A DNA stretch of 20,284 nt, taken from IMG/VR virus record IMGVR_UViG_3300025131_000556, positions 1 through 20,284 of that record. One strand, given 5' to 3'. This document shows, piece after piece, positions 1 through 8,174 of the stretch (position 1 is the first letter of the stretch; every line of letters starts with the position of its first letter). A model generated the notes under the pieces. The model was not told the DNA's origin. It made no database searches and saw only the letters and a list, made by a program, of their open reading frames with translations. Origin of the DNA: a virus. The position numbers and the translations under genes were made by a program.

Positions 1-1099
1 CATTCTGCAAAACTTCAGCCACGGTAATAGACTTAAACTTAGAAGAATCTAGTAAGTCAGGATCATTAAACTCTTTTATCGCACCGCCGGAATACCTACC
101 TGGATTTTTAGGGAGGGCTTTACCTATGCCGTGATTAATTTGCTTTTTCCCTGTAAGAAAACTAGCTCTTGCTGGGGAACACTGGGGGCAAGCATAGGAA
201 TTATCAAATAATACTCCTTGATTAACCATATCTGTTAGTACAGGAAGATGAGCATAAATATTTTTACCAGCAGCATCAATCGCCTCATTATAAGGATTAT
301 CTATTTCCGTAGAAGTAACATCAATTGCAGAATATCCATCCCCACTCAGCGGGCCCGTTGAATTATCTGGGTCCTGTGGGTATCGCCAATCTGCGGCCAT
401 TCCGTTCATGTGATGGCAAAAGGAAAATAGCTCTGGCCCAGCATCATCAAGGAGGACAAAAACGAAGTTGGGCGTATCTTCCAAAGACCTAAAACTAAAA
501 ATCCATTCAATTATTATCTCAAAATTACTTTCTTTCTTTATTGGGCTTACAAGCTCTTTGTATGCAGCCAAAATAGGTTTATCAAAATTGGCTATATTAT
601 CAACAGATGATGCTCCATCAGGATTTTTAATAAACATACCAAATTCTTGTAAGTCCTGGCCGTTCGCAGTATTTCTATCAATTACAATGCGGTGATATAC
701 CGAATCCTGCTCCCGTTTAGTTATCTGAGATGTTGGTAGGGTTGCTAGTGCATCAAATCTATTAGAAAGCTCTAAAGAAGAAACATACTCATCTACGGCC
801 ACTACTGCCCGAAGTTTTTCTATATCTAAATTACTATGCTTGCCGTAGTCCTCTTTTGTTAGGGGGGAAGCTAAAGTTAAAAATTTACTTCCGAATTGAG
901 TAGTGGGTTGAGAAGATTTCCCCCCCGTCCCAGCTTGAAAATAGCCTATCCTGTAGTTATCAACATGCTCAGAAGAAGAGGTAGTTAAGATATCTGTAAT
1001 AGTCTTACCAAACCCCACAGTAAGAATATTATTATCATCTAAAACAACCTCTTTATTTCCATCGGAATAAAGTTTAGTAATTATAATTCTTCCGTTCAT
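1..1099 (-). CDS. Tail adhesin-sulfatase fusion protein (3' end outside window)
   Basis: I translated this frame by hand from the ATG at 1099; it stays open for 366 codons to the window edge. Residues 1-205 look like a phage tail-fibre/adhesin domain: they begin NGRIIITKLYSDG and close with a strand FEIIIEWIFSF, matching the two ends of the upstream 572-residue protein. From about residue 209 the protein is a type I sulfatase (alkaline-phosphatase superfamily): PNFVFVLLDDAGPE (210-223) supplies the metal-binding aspartates, LPVLTDMVNQGVLFDNSYA (286-303 region) is the usual segment before the active site, and CSPARASFLTG (307-317) is the C-x-P-x-R signature whose cysteine becomes formylglycine. 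Such enzymes hydrolyse sulfate esters, often on polysaccharides; the substrate cannot be read here. The start is supported by an ATGA overlap with the preceding stop and GGAG 12 bases upstream. The later metal and substrate residues lie outside the window, so activity is inferred. Confidence 0.85.
   Translation of the reverse strand, partial: MNGRIIITKLYSDGNKEVVLDDNNILTVGFGKTITDILTTSSSEHVDNYRIGYFQAGTGGKSSQPTTQFGSKFLTLASPLTKEDYGKHSNLDIEKLRAVVAVDEYVSSLELSNRFDALATLPTSQITKREQDSVYHRIVIDRNTANGQDLQEFGMFIKNPDGASSVDNIANFDKPILAAYKELVSPIKKESNFEIIIEWIFSFRSLEDTPNFVFVLLDDAGPELFSFCHHMNGMAADWRYPQDPDNSTGPLSGDGYSAIDVTSTEIDNPYNEAIDAAGKNIYAHLPVLTDMVNQGVLFDNSYACPQCSPARASFLTGKKQINHGIGKALPKNPGRYSGGAIKEFNDPDLLDSSKFKSITVAEVLQN
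149..181 (-). other. Sulfatase formylglycine signature CSPARASFLTG
   Basis: Encodes residues 307-317. C307-S-P-A-R311 fits the C-x-P/A-x-R recognition core of formylglycine-generating enzymes and of the radical-SAM sulfatase maturases; the following LTG (residues 315-317) completes the family signature. C304, three residues earlier, does not fit the motif. The predicted catalytic cysteine codon is at 181-179. Confidence 0.88.
437..469 (-). other. Sulfatase metal-binding Asp-Asp motif
   Basis: Encodes residues 211-221, NFVFVLLDDAG. In type I sulfatases a hydrophobic beta strand ends in two aspartates (here D218 and D219) that bind the active-site calcium. This marks the start of the catalytic domain in the fusion protein. 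Confidence 0.8.
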
Positions 1100-2814
1100 A
1101 GTGTTTTAATTCTCCAAAGAATAGTTAAAGCAGAATAATTCCTTACCCCAGCGTCAGTGCCATCATCCTCAATATAGGTTAAATCTTTCGTAAAGTTCTT
1201 TTTAGCAAATAATTTATACTTTATAGGATTATTAGTCTTATTAAAAGTAAACGGCGCAGTATATCCACCAGCCTGAGTTTTCTCTAGATCTATTGACCAC
1301 AACCCAATATTGTATATACCTCCAAACGCATTTCCCAAAATTAAATCTCCAACAAAAGTGCCCGAACCAATTGAAGTATAATAAGTAATCACCCCAGTAT
1401 CAGAAACATTAGCTTCAGAGGAAGAAGAAAATCCTTTACAGGTATATCCCCCGTCCGCACTAGCAATGAAACCATATCTATCTACTTTCCCATAATAATT
1501 ATAAGACGAACTAGTGTCTGCACTAACTACCAAGTTAGCGGAAGGGTTATCAAGAAAATCAGCATCAAAACTAGATACATAATAACAAGAAATGTTAGAT
1601 GGGGATACATTAAACTTTGGGCCATAACACCCCAAAAATAGTGCCGGGAAATTACTCACACTTGTTTCAGCTTCATTTGACCATGCCGAAGCTGAAGCAC
1701 CGTACTCTAACTGAGCGTGACTCAAATATATATGTTTTTGGAGTAGTTGTGGGGCTAGATCATTATCATCCTTATCGTCAGGAATGGATATATATACGAT
1801 AAGTTTATTATCAAGAACCTCTTTCCCAGTAGAGAATGAAATAGTTGCTCTATACCAAGTACCCGTTGTTGTTAGTTCAGTATCAGCATATCCAGCAAGC
1901 TCAATATCAGTACCTGCCTCTTGAACTCTTAATCTAATAGAGGATAAATCATTTGACCCATCTCCATCTACCCGTCTACAATAAATACTGAAAGTAAATT
2001 TCTTCTCTGAAATATCTTCTGGAAATTCAACAATTTGTCTTATCCAAGAAGTAGTTCTTGAAAAATCAATTAGTGAGTCCGACTCCTTTGAATTCATTCT
2101 AGCCACTTGTACAGTACCAGGAAGACTACTTGGAGGGGCTAGTACTGAGGAAGGAACATTTACTACCTCAGTTAAATCGTTTTTTATATTCACCCCCCAA
2201 ATCCCAGGTTCAGCATAGTCTACATCAAAATCTAATCTATTAGGATAAGAAAGCCAGTTATAATTTCCAGATGCCCCAGACCCAACATTAAGTACCCCAG
2301 ATAAAGTATACCCGTTGTTAGATGTCCCGTATTGAGCAAAATTTAAATTCTGGCCGAACTCTAACCCCTGAATACCCAACTCCCTTTCTATAGCAGTCAA
2401 AGCTTTATCTACTAATTTAATATCTTCTGGTTTTGGCGCAACGCCCTTAAAATTTGGAGGAGTATAACTAGAAGTTGTTGCAGACGATACAGCAACCCTA
2501 ATAATACCATCTATTTCGGTTTGGGTAACTGCGGAGTCTATTCCTGTAACATCCCTATCTTCGGCCTTCTTCCAATAATGTGCGTTCTGTAAATAGGCTT
2601 CCCTAGGCTTTCCAAATGACAGAGCTTGAACAATATAGTTAGAAGTATCTAATAAGGCACTTGTGCTGGTAACTTCCGCCAAACTAGGAGAAACTGTCAT
2701 CAAATCAGCAAGTAATTCCGATGCCCCATCAACAACTAGATTCTCCCCCTCCTGGACTAATTCCTGGTTTGGTTTCCCATAATTTTTATAAACTTCTATT
2801 TTTCCTTTTAACAT
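1096..2814 (-). CDS. Putative tail adhesin/fibre protein with carbohydrate-binding-like module
   Basis: A 572-residue protein, not recognised as a named family. Its start (LKGKIEVYKNYG, then a hydrophobic stretch to about residue 67) and its end (YSALTILWRIKTL) resemble the N-terminal domain of the downstream sulfatase fusion, suggesting a common tail-attachment or adhesin fold. Residues about 262-378 form a beta-rich module with KFTFSIYCRR, a WYRATISF strand and the signature HAQLEYGASASAW. This layout is typical of carbohydrate-binding-like domains in phage tail proteins. The gene overlaps its neighbours at both ends (TAATG with the wedge gene at 2814, ATGA with the sulfatase gene at 1099), so the three are probably translated together. 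No Shine-Dalgarno precedes its start. Likely role: a distal baseplate or fibre component touching the host surface; this is inference from position and module content. Confidence 0.75.
   Translation of the reverse strand: MLKGKIEVYKNYGKPNQELVQEGENLVVDGASELLADLMTVSPSLAEVTSTSALLDTSNYIVQALSFGKPREAYLQNAHYWKKAEDRDVTGIDSAVTQTEIDGIIRVAVSSATTSSYTPPNFKGVAPKPEDIKLVDKALTAIERELGIQGLEFGQNLNFAQYGTSNNGYTLSGVLNVGSGASGNYNWLSYPNRLDFDVDYAEPGIWGVNIKNDLTEVVNVPSSVLAPPSSLPGTVQVARMNSKESDSLIDFSRTTSWIRQIVEFPEDISEKKFTFSIYCRRVDGDGSNDLSSIRLRVQEAGTDIELAGYADTELTTTGTWYRATISFSTGKEVLDNKLIVYISIPDDKDDNDLAPQLLQKHIYLSHAQLEYGASASAWSNEAETSVSNFPALFLGCYGPKFNVSPSNISCYYVSSFDADFLDNPSANLVVSADTSSSYNYYGKVDRYGFIASADGGYTCKGFSSSSEANVSDTGVITYYTSIGSGTFVGDLILGNAFGGIYNIGLWSIDLEKTQAGGYTAPFTFNKTNNPIKYKLFAKKNFTKDLTYIEDDGTDAGVRNYSALTILWRIKTL
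1112..1115 (-). promoter_or_regulatory. Ribosome binding site of the sulfatase fusion gene
   Basis: GGAG on the coding strand, 12 bases before the ATG at 1099, lies inside the end of the upstream gene. Together with the ATGA stop/start overlap (1099-1096) it supports ATG 1099 as the true start. The spacing is somewhat long. Confidence 0.45.
1681..2031 (-). repeat. Carbohydrate-binding-like module, copy in the 572-residue protein
   Basis: Encodes residues about 262-378 of the adhesin. The pattern is FTFSIYC, then an IRLRV strand, a WYRATISF strand, and closing HAQLEYGASASAW. It is related at protein level to the two modules in the wedge protein upstream, not as an exact DNA repeat. Confidence 0.55.
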
Positions 2815-5800
2815 TATAAATCATCAAAAACTAAACTAGAGACCTGGAAATTACTATTTTTACCTGGAGAATACCAATCTGGGTGGGCTCTATAATTCAA
2901 CCTACTTCCACCATCTAATCCATGAACTGAAGAAGTACCCGAATCAAACGGATCTACAACAAAGGTGCCACTAACTGTTGGACCATTAGTAGCCCATATA
3001 GATATGTCCCTAGCATAATCATCAGCATCAACACCAGACACCAGCAAATTAGTTCGGTAATTTGGTGTCCAAGGACTTAAGCCTCCCCGCTCTAGCTGTG
3101 CATAACCAACAAAAATATAATCATTCGTACTCCAGCCCATAGATTCCCAAAGCATACAAGATAAGGATAAAGAGCTTCCATCATACGGCGCAGCGGAAGT
3201 TGGTGTAAAGGTTATAGCCCCCCTAATCCAACCATCAATAGAAAATTCTTCATGGTCTGTTAACACTACTGTCGATATCTGGTGCAGACCAGCGCCCCAT
3301 CTTGCAAGCAACTTAATGTTTGCCAACTCCCCGTCCTCAGCTATAGCGCCCGACAACTGAAAGCCCTTCTTTAGATATATACTAAAAGTATAAGTTTCTC
3401 CTGAAACAGCGTGATCCAAAGTCACATCCAAACCAATGCCAGATGCGTCAACCAGCGAAACAGGCAGTAGTAACTTGTGTCCTTCCGAGGTTTTTTGTCT
3501 TGTTGCTCTACCTATATTATCTGCTGATGGAGTCAAGAAAGTTTTCGTAGCCTCTTCCCCAACAACTGCCATATTTATAGTCGTAATAGAATGCTCGTTA
3601 GTTTTAAAATTAGAAAGATCGTTAAAGTACCTTATTATAGGCAGTAATTCCTGCTTAGAAATAGGAATATTTCCATTAGCTACTGGAATATTAGTACGCT
3701 CATTTAAAGTTATATCTTTTAAAGATATTGAATCTACAATAAGATAACTGTCTTCCGCAGTAGGCAAGGTAAATATCTCAATATTATAATTTTGATCACC
3801 TCTATGGATCTGGTTGTGATTAATATAGTAAGAATCTTCTAATGCTAACGGCAGGTTTCTTGTAGAAAACTTAACTACATAGTCCCTAAACATAGAAGCA
3901 GTTATCCTTGAGAAGGCTGTATAAGAAAAATTATTATCCGTAATAATCCCCTCCTCATCAAAATCTATATCTCCCCCAAGAATACAGTGTTCTTCTTCTG
4001 TTACCTCGCCCTCACCAGAAAGAGTGGTAGTAAATACATAACTTTGCGCCGCTACAGCAGCGTACCCACTCCTACTATTTGTTGTGCTTGTATCTGCCTG
4101 CCTCCAATCATAATTAAATATATCATGACCCACAGCACTTGGAGAAGGATACCAATACTTACCCTCCTCATCATCAGTATGAATCCACACTCCAAACGGC
4201 ACAGGAGCTAAACGATCTTCACCATAAAGCCCTGCTGCCCGAACGGTCAGCTCATACTCATGTTCTGGAATTAACAAATTACTTACAGTCGGACCCACTT
4301 GCGCGGACGCAGCAATTGGTCCAACAAGCAAATCTCCACTTACGCTTGTGCCCGTCTGCTTTATCCACCTATTAAAGTCTGTGGCATCAAAACTATCGTT
4401 TGGTTTACTTGTATCCCCCAAAATATTAGAAGTGCTAGAATCTTCCCAACTAGGATTTAAAAAGTCCTCCTCAGACAACCTAGCCTGAGCAAGATAATAA
4501 TAATCGTCATTCTCCCAAGTATTTAAAGTTACTGGGTCAAACTCATCCGAAGGGAATGCTTGAACAAGAATCCCTATACCTCCGTCATAATTGCCGCCCG
4601 CAGCAAATCTTGTTGAAAAAGTATGAGTTATTGAGGCTCGTAAATATTCCGAATCATATTTATGTTCCCAGAAAAACTCTTTTGCTGTATAGGGTACTGA
4701 AGTATCTTCCCCAGAAACAAAATAAGTGCCATCAAAAATTTTATCAGTACCACTAGTCTCAAATAATGCTACTCTAATTCCCGGTGTATACTTACCTGAA
4801 TACTTACCTACTTTTGCGTATACTGAAAAAGTAAGCGTTTGACCAGAAACACTACCGCCGGGGGGAATTACCATTAGAGCTACCCCCCCATTATTATTAT
4901 CCTGGTAAATTATTTTGTCGCCGCTTACACTATATTGTTCCTCATGATATCCTTTATTTTTTAAATCAAACTTAATTCTAGTTGATCCTGCCTTATCAGA
5001 AGCTAGTTTTATAAGAGTATTATTAATTAAAAAGTTCTCTGATCCTGCTTTAGCGTATTCTGGGGCAACCTTAATAATAGAGAAGTAGTTCTTTTCGGGG
5101 CTTACTCCTGAAGTATAAATTAAATCTACACCATCTATGATATTATCATTTCTAAACTCGTAATCATTTACATAAAGGTTTGTTGAATCGCTGGCAACAT
5201 AAGTACCCATTTGCATGCCACTAGAATCATTAGTAAATACATTTCCAGAGGCCCCCGTTAGTTTACTAACAACCTCAATATTATCAGCTACGCTAGAAGC
5301 AGTAGGATCTTTTTGTTCAACCCCAGTAACAAGATCACCTACTATTGTTTTGGGTTTATCTATAACCTTACCTAATTTTTCAAAGTTAGCATTATAAACT
5401 AAGGGTCCATAAGTATGAGAAAAAATATTAGGAACAGATGCTTGATTTTCTAATAAATGTTTATTAAGTTCATGCTTATTAAAATACTTAGCATAATCAT
5501 GGTATAGTTTATGAATCCCTCGACCAAACTTAAAGTCTTCATAAACATCATAAGAACTAACAGAACTTCCCAAAACATTAGCATAAGAAGTAATAAAATC
5601 TACATCAGACACATCAAAAGTAACTTCTCCCCTTGTTTCCTGTTGGTTTTGGTAATATGCTGAAGCCTCCAAAAGTTGCTTTTTTTCTAAAAGCTTGTGC
5701 ATCTCTACAATGATCTCTGGGGTTTCTCCTCTTGTAGTAAACTCATGACAACCACTAAAGGTAAAATCTCTAATATTATCCTGAGTATCCCCTCCCCTAC

Positions 5801-8174
5801 AAGGGAAAGTATTACTCACATCAATATCAAAATAAGTAGAGGAGGATCCTAAATTTTCGCACGGGTCATATACTGGGTGCAAATTATGGACATCTGAAGC
5901 CTCTTGGAATCTTGCAGCAGAGGGTGTATATCCCAGGGGGATCCACCCAATATTTGAGGCATCAGAGATAGACTTCTCCAACGCAGAAGGAGATAGTAAC
6001 GGGGGCATATTATCCCCACCTCTATAATACGCTCCATTATGAGGGAGTAAGTGCTTATAATTTCTCCTTCTAATAGAGGCTCTAGGAGCAGAAATTACAG
6101 AGGTTGTACTTATTTGATAATCATCAATATTATCAGCCTCGGTTCTAACAAATGTGTGGCCAGTACTATCAGAACCGGATATAGCATAGTTTCTTCCTAC
6201 ATCCCCCGAACCAACAAATACCTCATCACTATAATATGCAAGGTTTGGACAGGCGATTTCAAATGTACCTAAAGAATCAACAACAGTTGATACTGTTAAT
6301 GATATATTAGGGATGGCGTGTGCTGGAACCACTTGATCAATTGCGTGGGCCACCTCCCTAATAGCTAATCCAGAATCTTTAGTTATGATATCAAGTTTTT
6401 CAAAATCAAAAGAAGAAGTATAGAAAGGTAATGCAAAGTGGGAGGATTTCCCATTCCACAAACTTAGATATTCAATTTTTTGCTCTGAGGGGTTACTTAG
6501 TAACTCAGCATAATTAGGGGCCTGCTCCAAACCAGAGGTAAAGAATAGCCAAGCATTATCAATATAAAGAATAGATTCATTCTCTTCTAATTCTCTTCTA
6601 GAAACATACTTATTAATATAATCAATTAATGCTTCTCTTAATGGTTTTCTTACACCAAAACAAAGTAGAAGTGCTTTTAGTCGTTCTAATAATGCAGTAG
6701 AAACCCCGGTATGTTCGTAGTACCTCTCTTCTTCCCAAGGAGGCATTGGAAAGTTTCTACCTCTATAGTAAAAGATAAATTTTTCATGCTCATTAAAAAA
6801 CTTATCACCAAGCTTAAAATGATCTGGGAATTTCTGAGTTAAATCGTAAATTATAGTATCTACAGCGTAGCGTAGATTTAAATCCATGTCCTCATAACTA
6901 TAATTTTGAACTCCTAGTGTCCTGGAAATCTCAGGGGTCCAACTTCTAAATCTATTTTTGAATAAAATAGAGTCTGTGGCTAAAGCATAATAAATTAAGT
7001 TTGGAATATAAGATTCATATAATTCATATAAATTATCACCGCTTACAGCAACAGTATCTGAACCGAAAACAAGGTTCACTAAAGTTTGAATAGATTCCTT
7101 TGTTCCTTTTCGCTTATATATGGATACTATGTGTCTAAGTTGGGTTCTCCATCTCCTAGTATCATTACCTAAAAGCTTCCACCCAATCAAATCTGCCATA
7201 TAAGGAAGTAGCTCCTCTGGGCATCGTTCTATATCATATAAGAACTTTATTAAATCCGCTTCTGCTGTGTTATCCGCAAGCCCATAACTTATAGCTCGCA
7301 AAAACTTATGCATCGGCCCCACAGGAATTTTGCCCTCTTCTAAAAGTCCCGCATCCTCATAAGATTCAAAGGCATCCCTTACAAAAGTATCTTTAATATT
7401 AAACCTATCAGAAGAATAAATAATACCAACTAAGGTTTTCAGCTTTTCTAGGTTCTGTGTTCCACTAGTCCAAGTCCCTACCCCAGAAGTATACGAATCT
7501 ACAACTAACTTAGAATCCACCCCAGGATAGAAATTATTTCTCCACAAATATTCTTGAAAACACTTAACTCCATCAGTGATAGTTATGTGATCACCATCAT
7601 AAAGAGTGCCTAAAACATCAATAATGGTAGAAGAGGGCGCATAACCATTTCCTCCACCCTCAGCATAAGGTCCAGTATTAAGAAACCAAAACCAAGACAG
7701 TGAGTTAGTCAAGTAGCTTCTTGTAGCTGATAAAGAGTTTCCAAAAACACTACTTGTGTCAGTATGAAGTGTTGTTGAAGAAGCAGCTAAAGTAGGAAGT
7801 AGGGTTCCACTCAAATAACTTATAAAAGCATCTTTTGTTTTATACTTAGAATATGCAGTTTTTAGTGGGGCTAAAATCTCTATTTCAAAATCATAAGGAG
7901 TAATATCAGTTCTATTAGCAGCAACATTAAAATAAGGAGCTATTCCAGATAAGCTATTAACCTCTGTGTTACCCAACAAGTCCGAGATATTTTCTGCTGC
8001 TATAATATGTGAATTAATTAAATCATTATATACATCCTCCCCCAGACCGCTTAGATTTATATCTTCCTGTAAATAATTTCCTGGGACTATACTTTCAACG
8101 ACATCACTATAGTTTCGTTTAAAGTATATTTGGGGCTTCCCACCAAAATCACTAGGATGAGATATATTAGACAT
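2814..8174 (-). CDS. Giant baseplate wedge protein (gpI/gp7-like) with C-terminal adhesin modules
   Basis: A 1786-residue protein. Residues about 285-370 match the P2 tail protein I/T4 gp7-type wedge segment: a helical stretch with DLIKFLYDIERCPEELLPYM, then IGWKLLGN, and SIYKRKGTKESIQTLVNLVFG at 351-371. This family joins baseplate protein J/gp6 to the tail fibres, and the gene sits directly after a J/gp6 gene, as in many myoviruses. P2 gpI is only about 175 residues and T4 gp7 about 1030, so this version is greatly extended. Residues about 1110-1243 and 1591-1708 are beta-rich modules of carbohydrate-binding type; the latter ends YAQLERGGLSPWTPNYRTN. The middle (about 450-1000) is unrecognised. 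The start overlaps the J stop by eight bases and has no clear Shine-Dalgarno, implying coupled translation. The wedge assignment is good; the adhesin role of the C-terminal part is inferred. Confidence 0.8.
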   Translation of the reverse strand: MSNISHPSDFGGKPQIYFKRNYSDVVESIVPGNYLQEDINLSGLGEDVYNDLINSHIIAAENISDLLGNTEVNSLSGIAPYFNVAANRTDITPYDFEIEILAPLKTAYSKYKTKDAFISYLSGTLLPTLAASSTTLHTDTSSVFGNSLSATRSYLTNSLSWFWFLNTGPYAEGGGNGYAPSSTIIDVLGTLYDGDHITITDGVKCFQEYLWRNNFYPGVDSKLVVDSYTSGVGTWTSGTQNLEKLKTLVGIIYSSDRFNIKDTFVRDAFESYEDAGLLEEGKIPVGPMHKFLRAISYGLADNTAEADLIKFLYDIERCPEELLPYMADLIGWKLLGNDTRRWRTQLRHIVSIYKRKGTKESIQTLVNLVFGSDTVAVSGDNLYELYESYIPNLIYYALATDSILFKNRFRSWTPEISRTLGVQNYSYEDMDLNLRYAVDTIIYDLTQKFPDHFKLGDKFFNEHEKFIFYYRGRNFPMPPWEEERYYEHTGVSTALLERLKALLLCFGVRKPLREALIDYINKYVSRRELEENESILYIDNAWLFFTSGLEQAPNYAELLSNPSEQKIEYLSLWNGKSSHFALPFYTSSFDFEKLDIITKDSGLAIREVAHAIDQVVPAHAIPNISLTVSTVVDSLGTFEIACPNLAYYSDEVFVGSGDVGRNYAISGSDSTGHTFVRTEADNIDDYQISTTSVISAPRASIRRRNYKHLLPHNGAYYRGGDNMPPLLSPSALEKSISDASNIGWIPLGYTPSAARFQEASDVHNLHPVYDPCENLGSSSTYFDIDVSNTFPCRGGDTQDNIRDFTFSGCHEFTTRGETPEIIVEMHKLLEKKQLLEASAYYQNQQETRGEVTFDVSDVDFITSYANVLGSSVSSYDVYEDFKFGRGIHKLYHDYAKYFNKHELNKHLLENQASVPNIFSHTYGPLVYNANFEKLGKVIDKPKTIVGDLVTGVEQKDPTASSVADNIEVVSKLTGASGNVFTNDSSGMQMGTYVASDSTNLYVNDYEFRNDNIIDGVDLIYTSGVSPEKNYFSIIKVAPEYAKAGSENFLINNTLIKLASDKAGSTRIKFDLKNKGYHEEQYSVSGDKIIYQDNNNGGVALMVIPPGGSVSGQTLTFSVYAKVGKYSGKYTPGIRVALFETSGTDKIFDGTYFVSGEDTSVPYTAKEFFWEHKYDSEYLRASITHTFSTRFAAGGNYDGGIGILVQAFPSDEFDPVTLNTWENDDYYYLAQARLSEEDFLNPSWEDSSTSNILGDTSKPNDSFDATDFNRWIKQTGTSVSGDLLVGPIAASAQVGPTVSNLLIPEHEYELTVRAAGLYGEDRLAPVPFGVWIHTDDEEGKYWYPSPSAVGHDIFNYDWRQADTSTTNSRSGYAAVAAQSYVFTTTLSGEGEVTEEEHCILGGDIDFDEEGIITDNNFSYTAFSRITASMFRDYVVKFSTRNLPLALEDSYYINHNQIHRGDQNYNIEIFTLPTAEDSYLIVDSISLKDITLNERTNIPVANGNIPISKQELLPIIRYFNDLSNFKTNEHSITTINMAVVGEEATKTFLTPSADNIGRATRQKTSEGHKLLLPVSLVDASGIGLDVTLDHAVSGETYTFSIYLKKGFQLSGAIAEDGELANIKLLARWGAGLHQISTVVLTDHEEFSIDGWIRGAITFTPTSAAPYDGSSLSLSCMLWESMGWSTNDYIFVGYAQLERGGLSPWTPNYRTNLLVSGVDADDYARDISIWATNGPTVSGTFVVDPFDSGTSSVHGLDGGSRLNYRAHPDWYSPGKNSNFQVSSLVFDDL
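3051..3404 (-). repeat. Carbohydrate-binding-like module, second copy in the wedge protein
   Basis: Encodes residues 1591-1708: SGETYTFSIYLKKG, an IKLLARW strand, WIRGAITFTP, and YAQLERGGLSPWTPNYRTN. The AQLE-x-G-x(n)-W ending is the common closing signature of such modules in phage tail proteins. Confidence 0.55.
4446..4847 (-). repeat. Carbohydrate-binding-like module, first copy in the wedge protein
   Basis: Encodes residues about 1110-1243: SGQTLTFSVYAKVG, then IRVALFE, YLRASITHTF, and LAQARLSEEDFLNPSW. It is more diverged than the other two copies; the same strand order and closing motif can be followed. Confidence 0.45.

Noticed and set aside
149-469. Alternative reading as an alkaline phosphatase, nucleotide pyrophosphatase or phosphonate hydrolase
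   Set aside because: These share the superfamily fold and the first aspartates, but the C-S-P-A-R...LTG signature with cysteine at the nucleophile position is specific to sulfatases and a few formylglycine-dependent phosphonate monoester hydrolases. The last group cannot be fully excluded without the C-terminal half.
468-695. Plus-strand open frame of 75 codons near the left edge
   Set aside because: It lies opposite the open minus-strand sulfatase fusion frame, which has motif support and a coupled start; the small frame has neither.
1-1095. Apparent gene-free left end
   Set aside because: The stretch has no complete minus-strand gene only because the gene is cut by the window edge; 366 codons are open from ATG 1099.
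1096-8174. Diversity-generating retroelement target in the adhesins
   Set aside because: I saw no reverse transcriptase, no template-like repeat and no cluster of AAC/AAT-type variable codons at a lectin C-terminus within the window.
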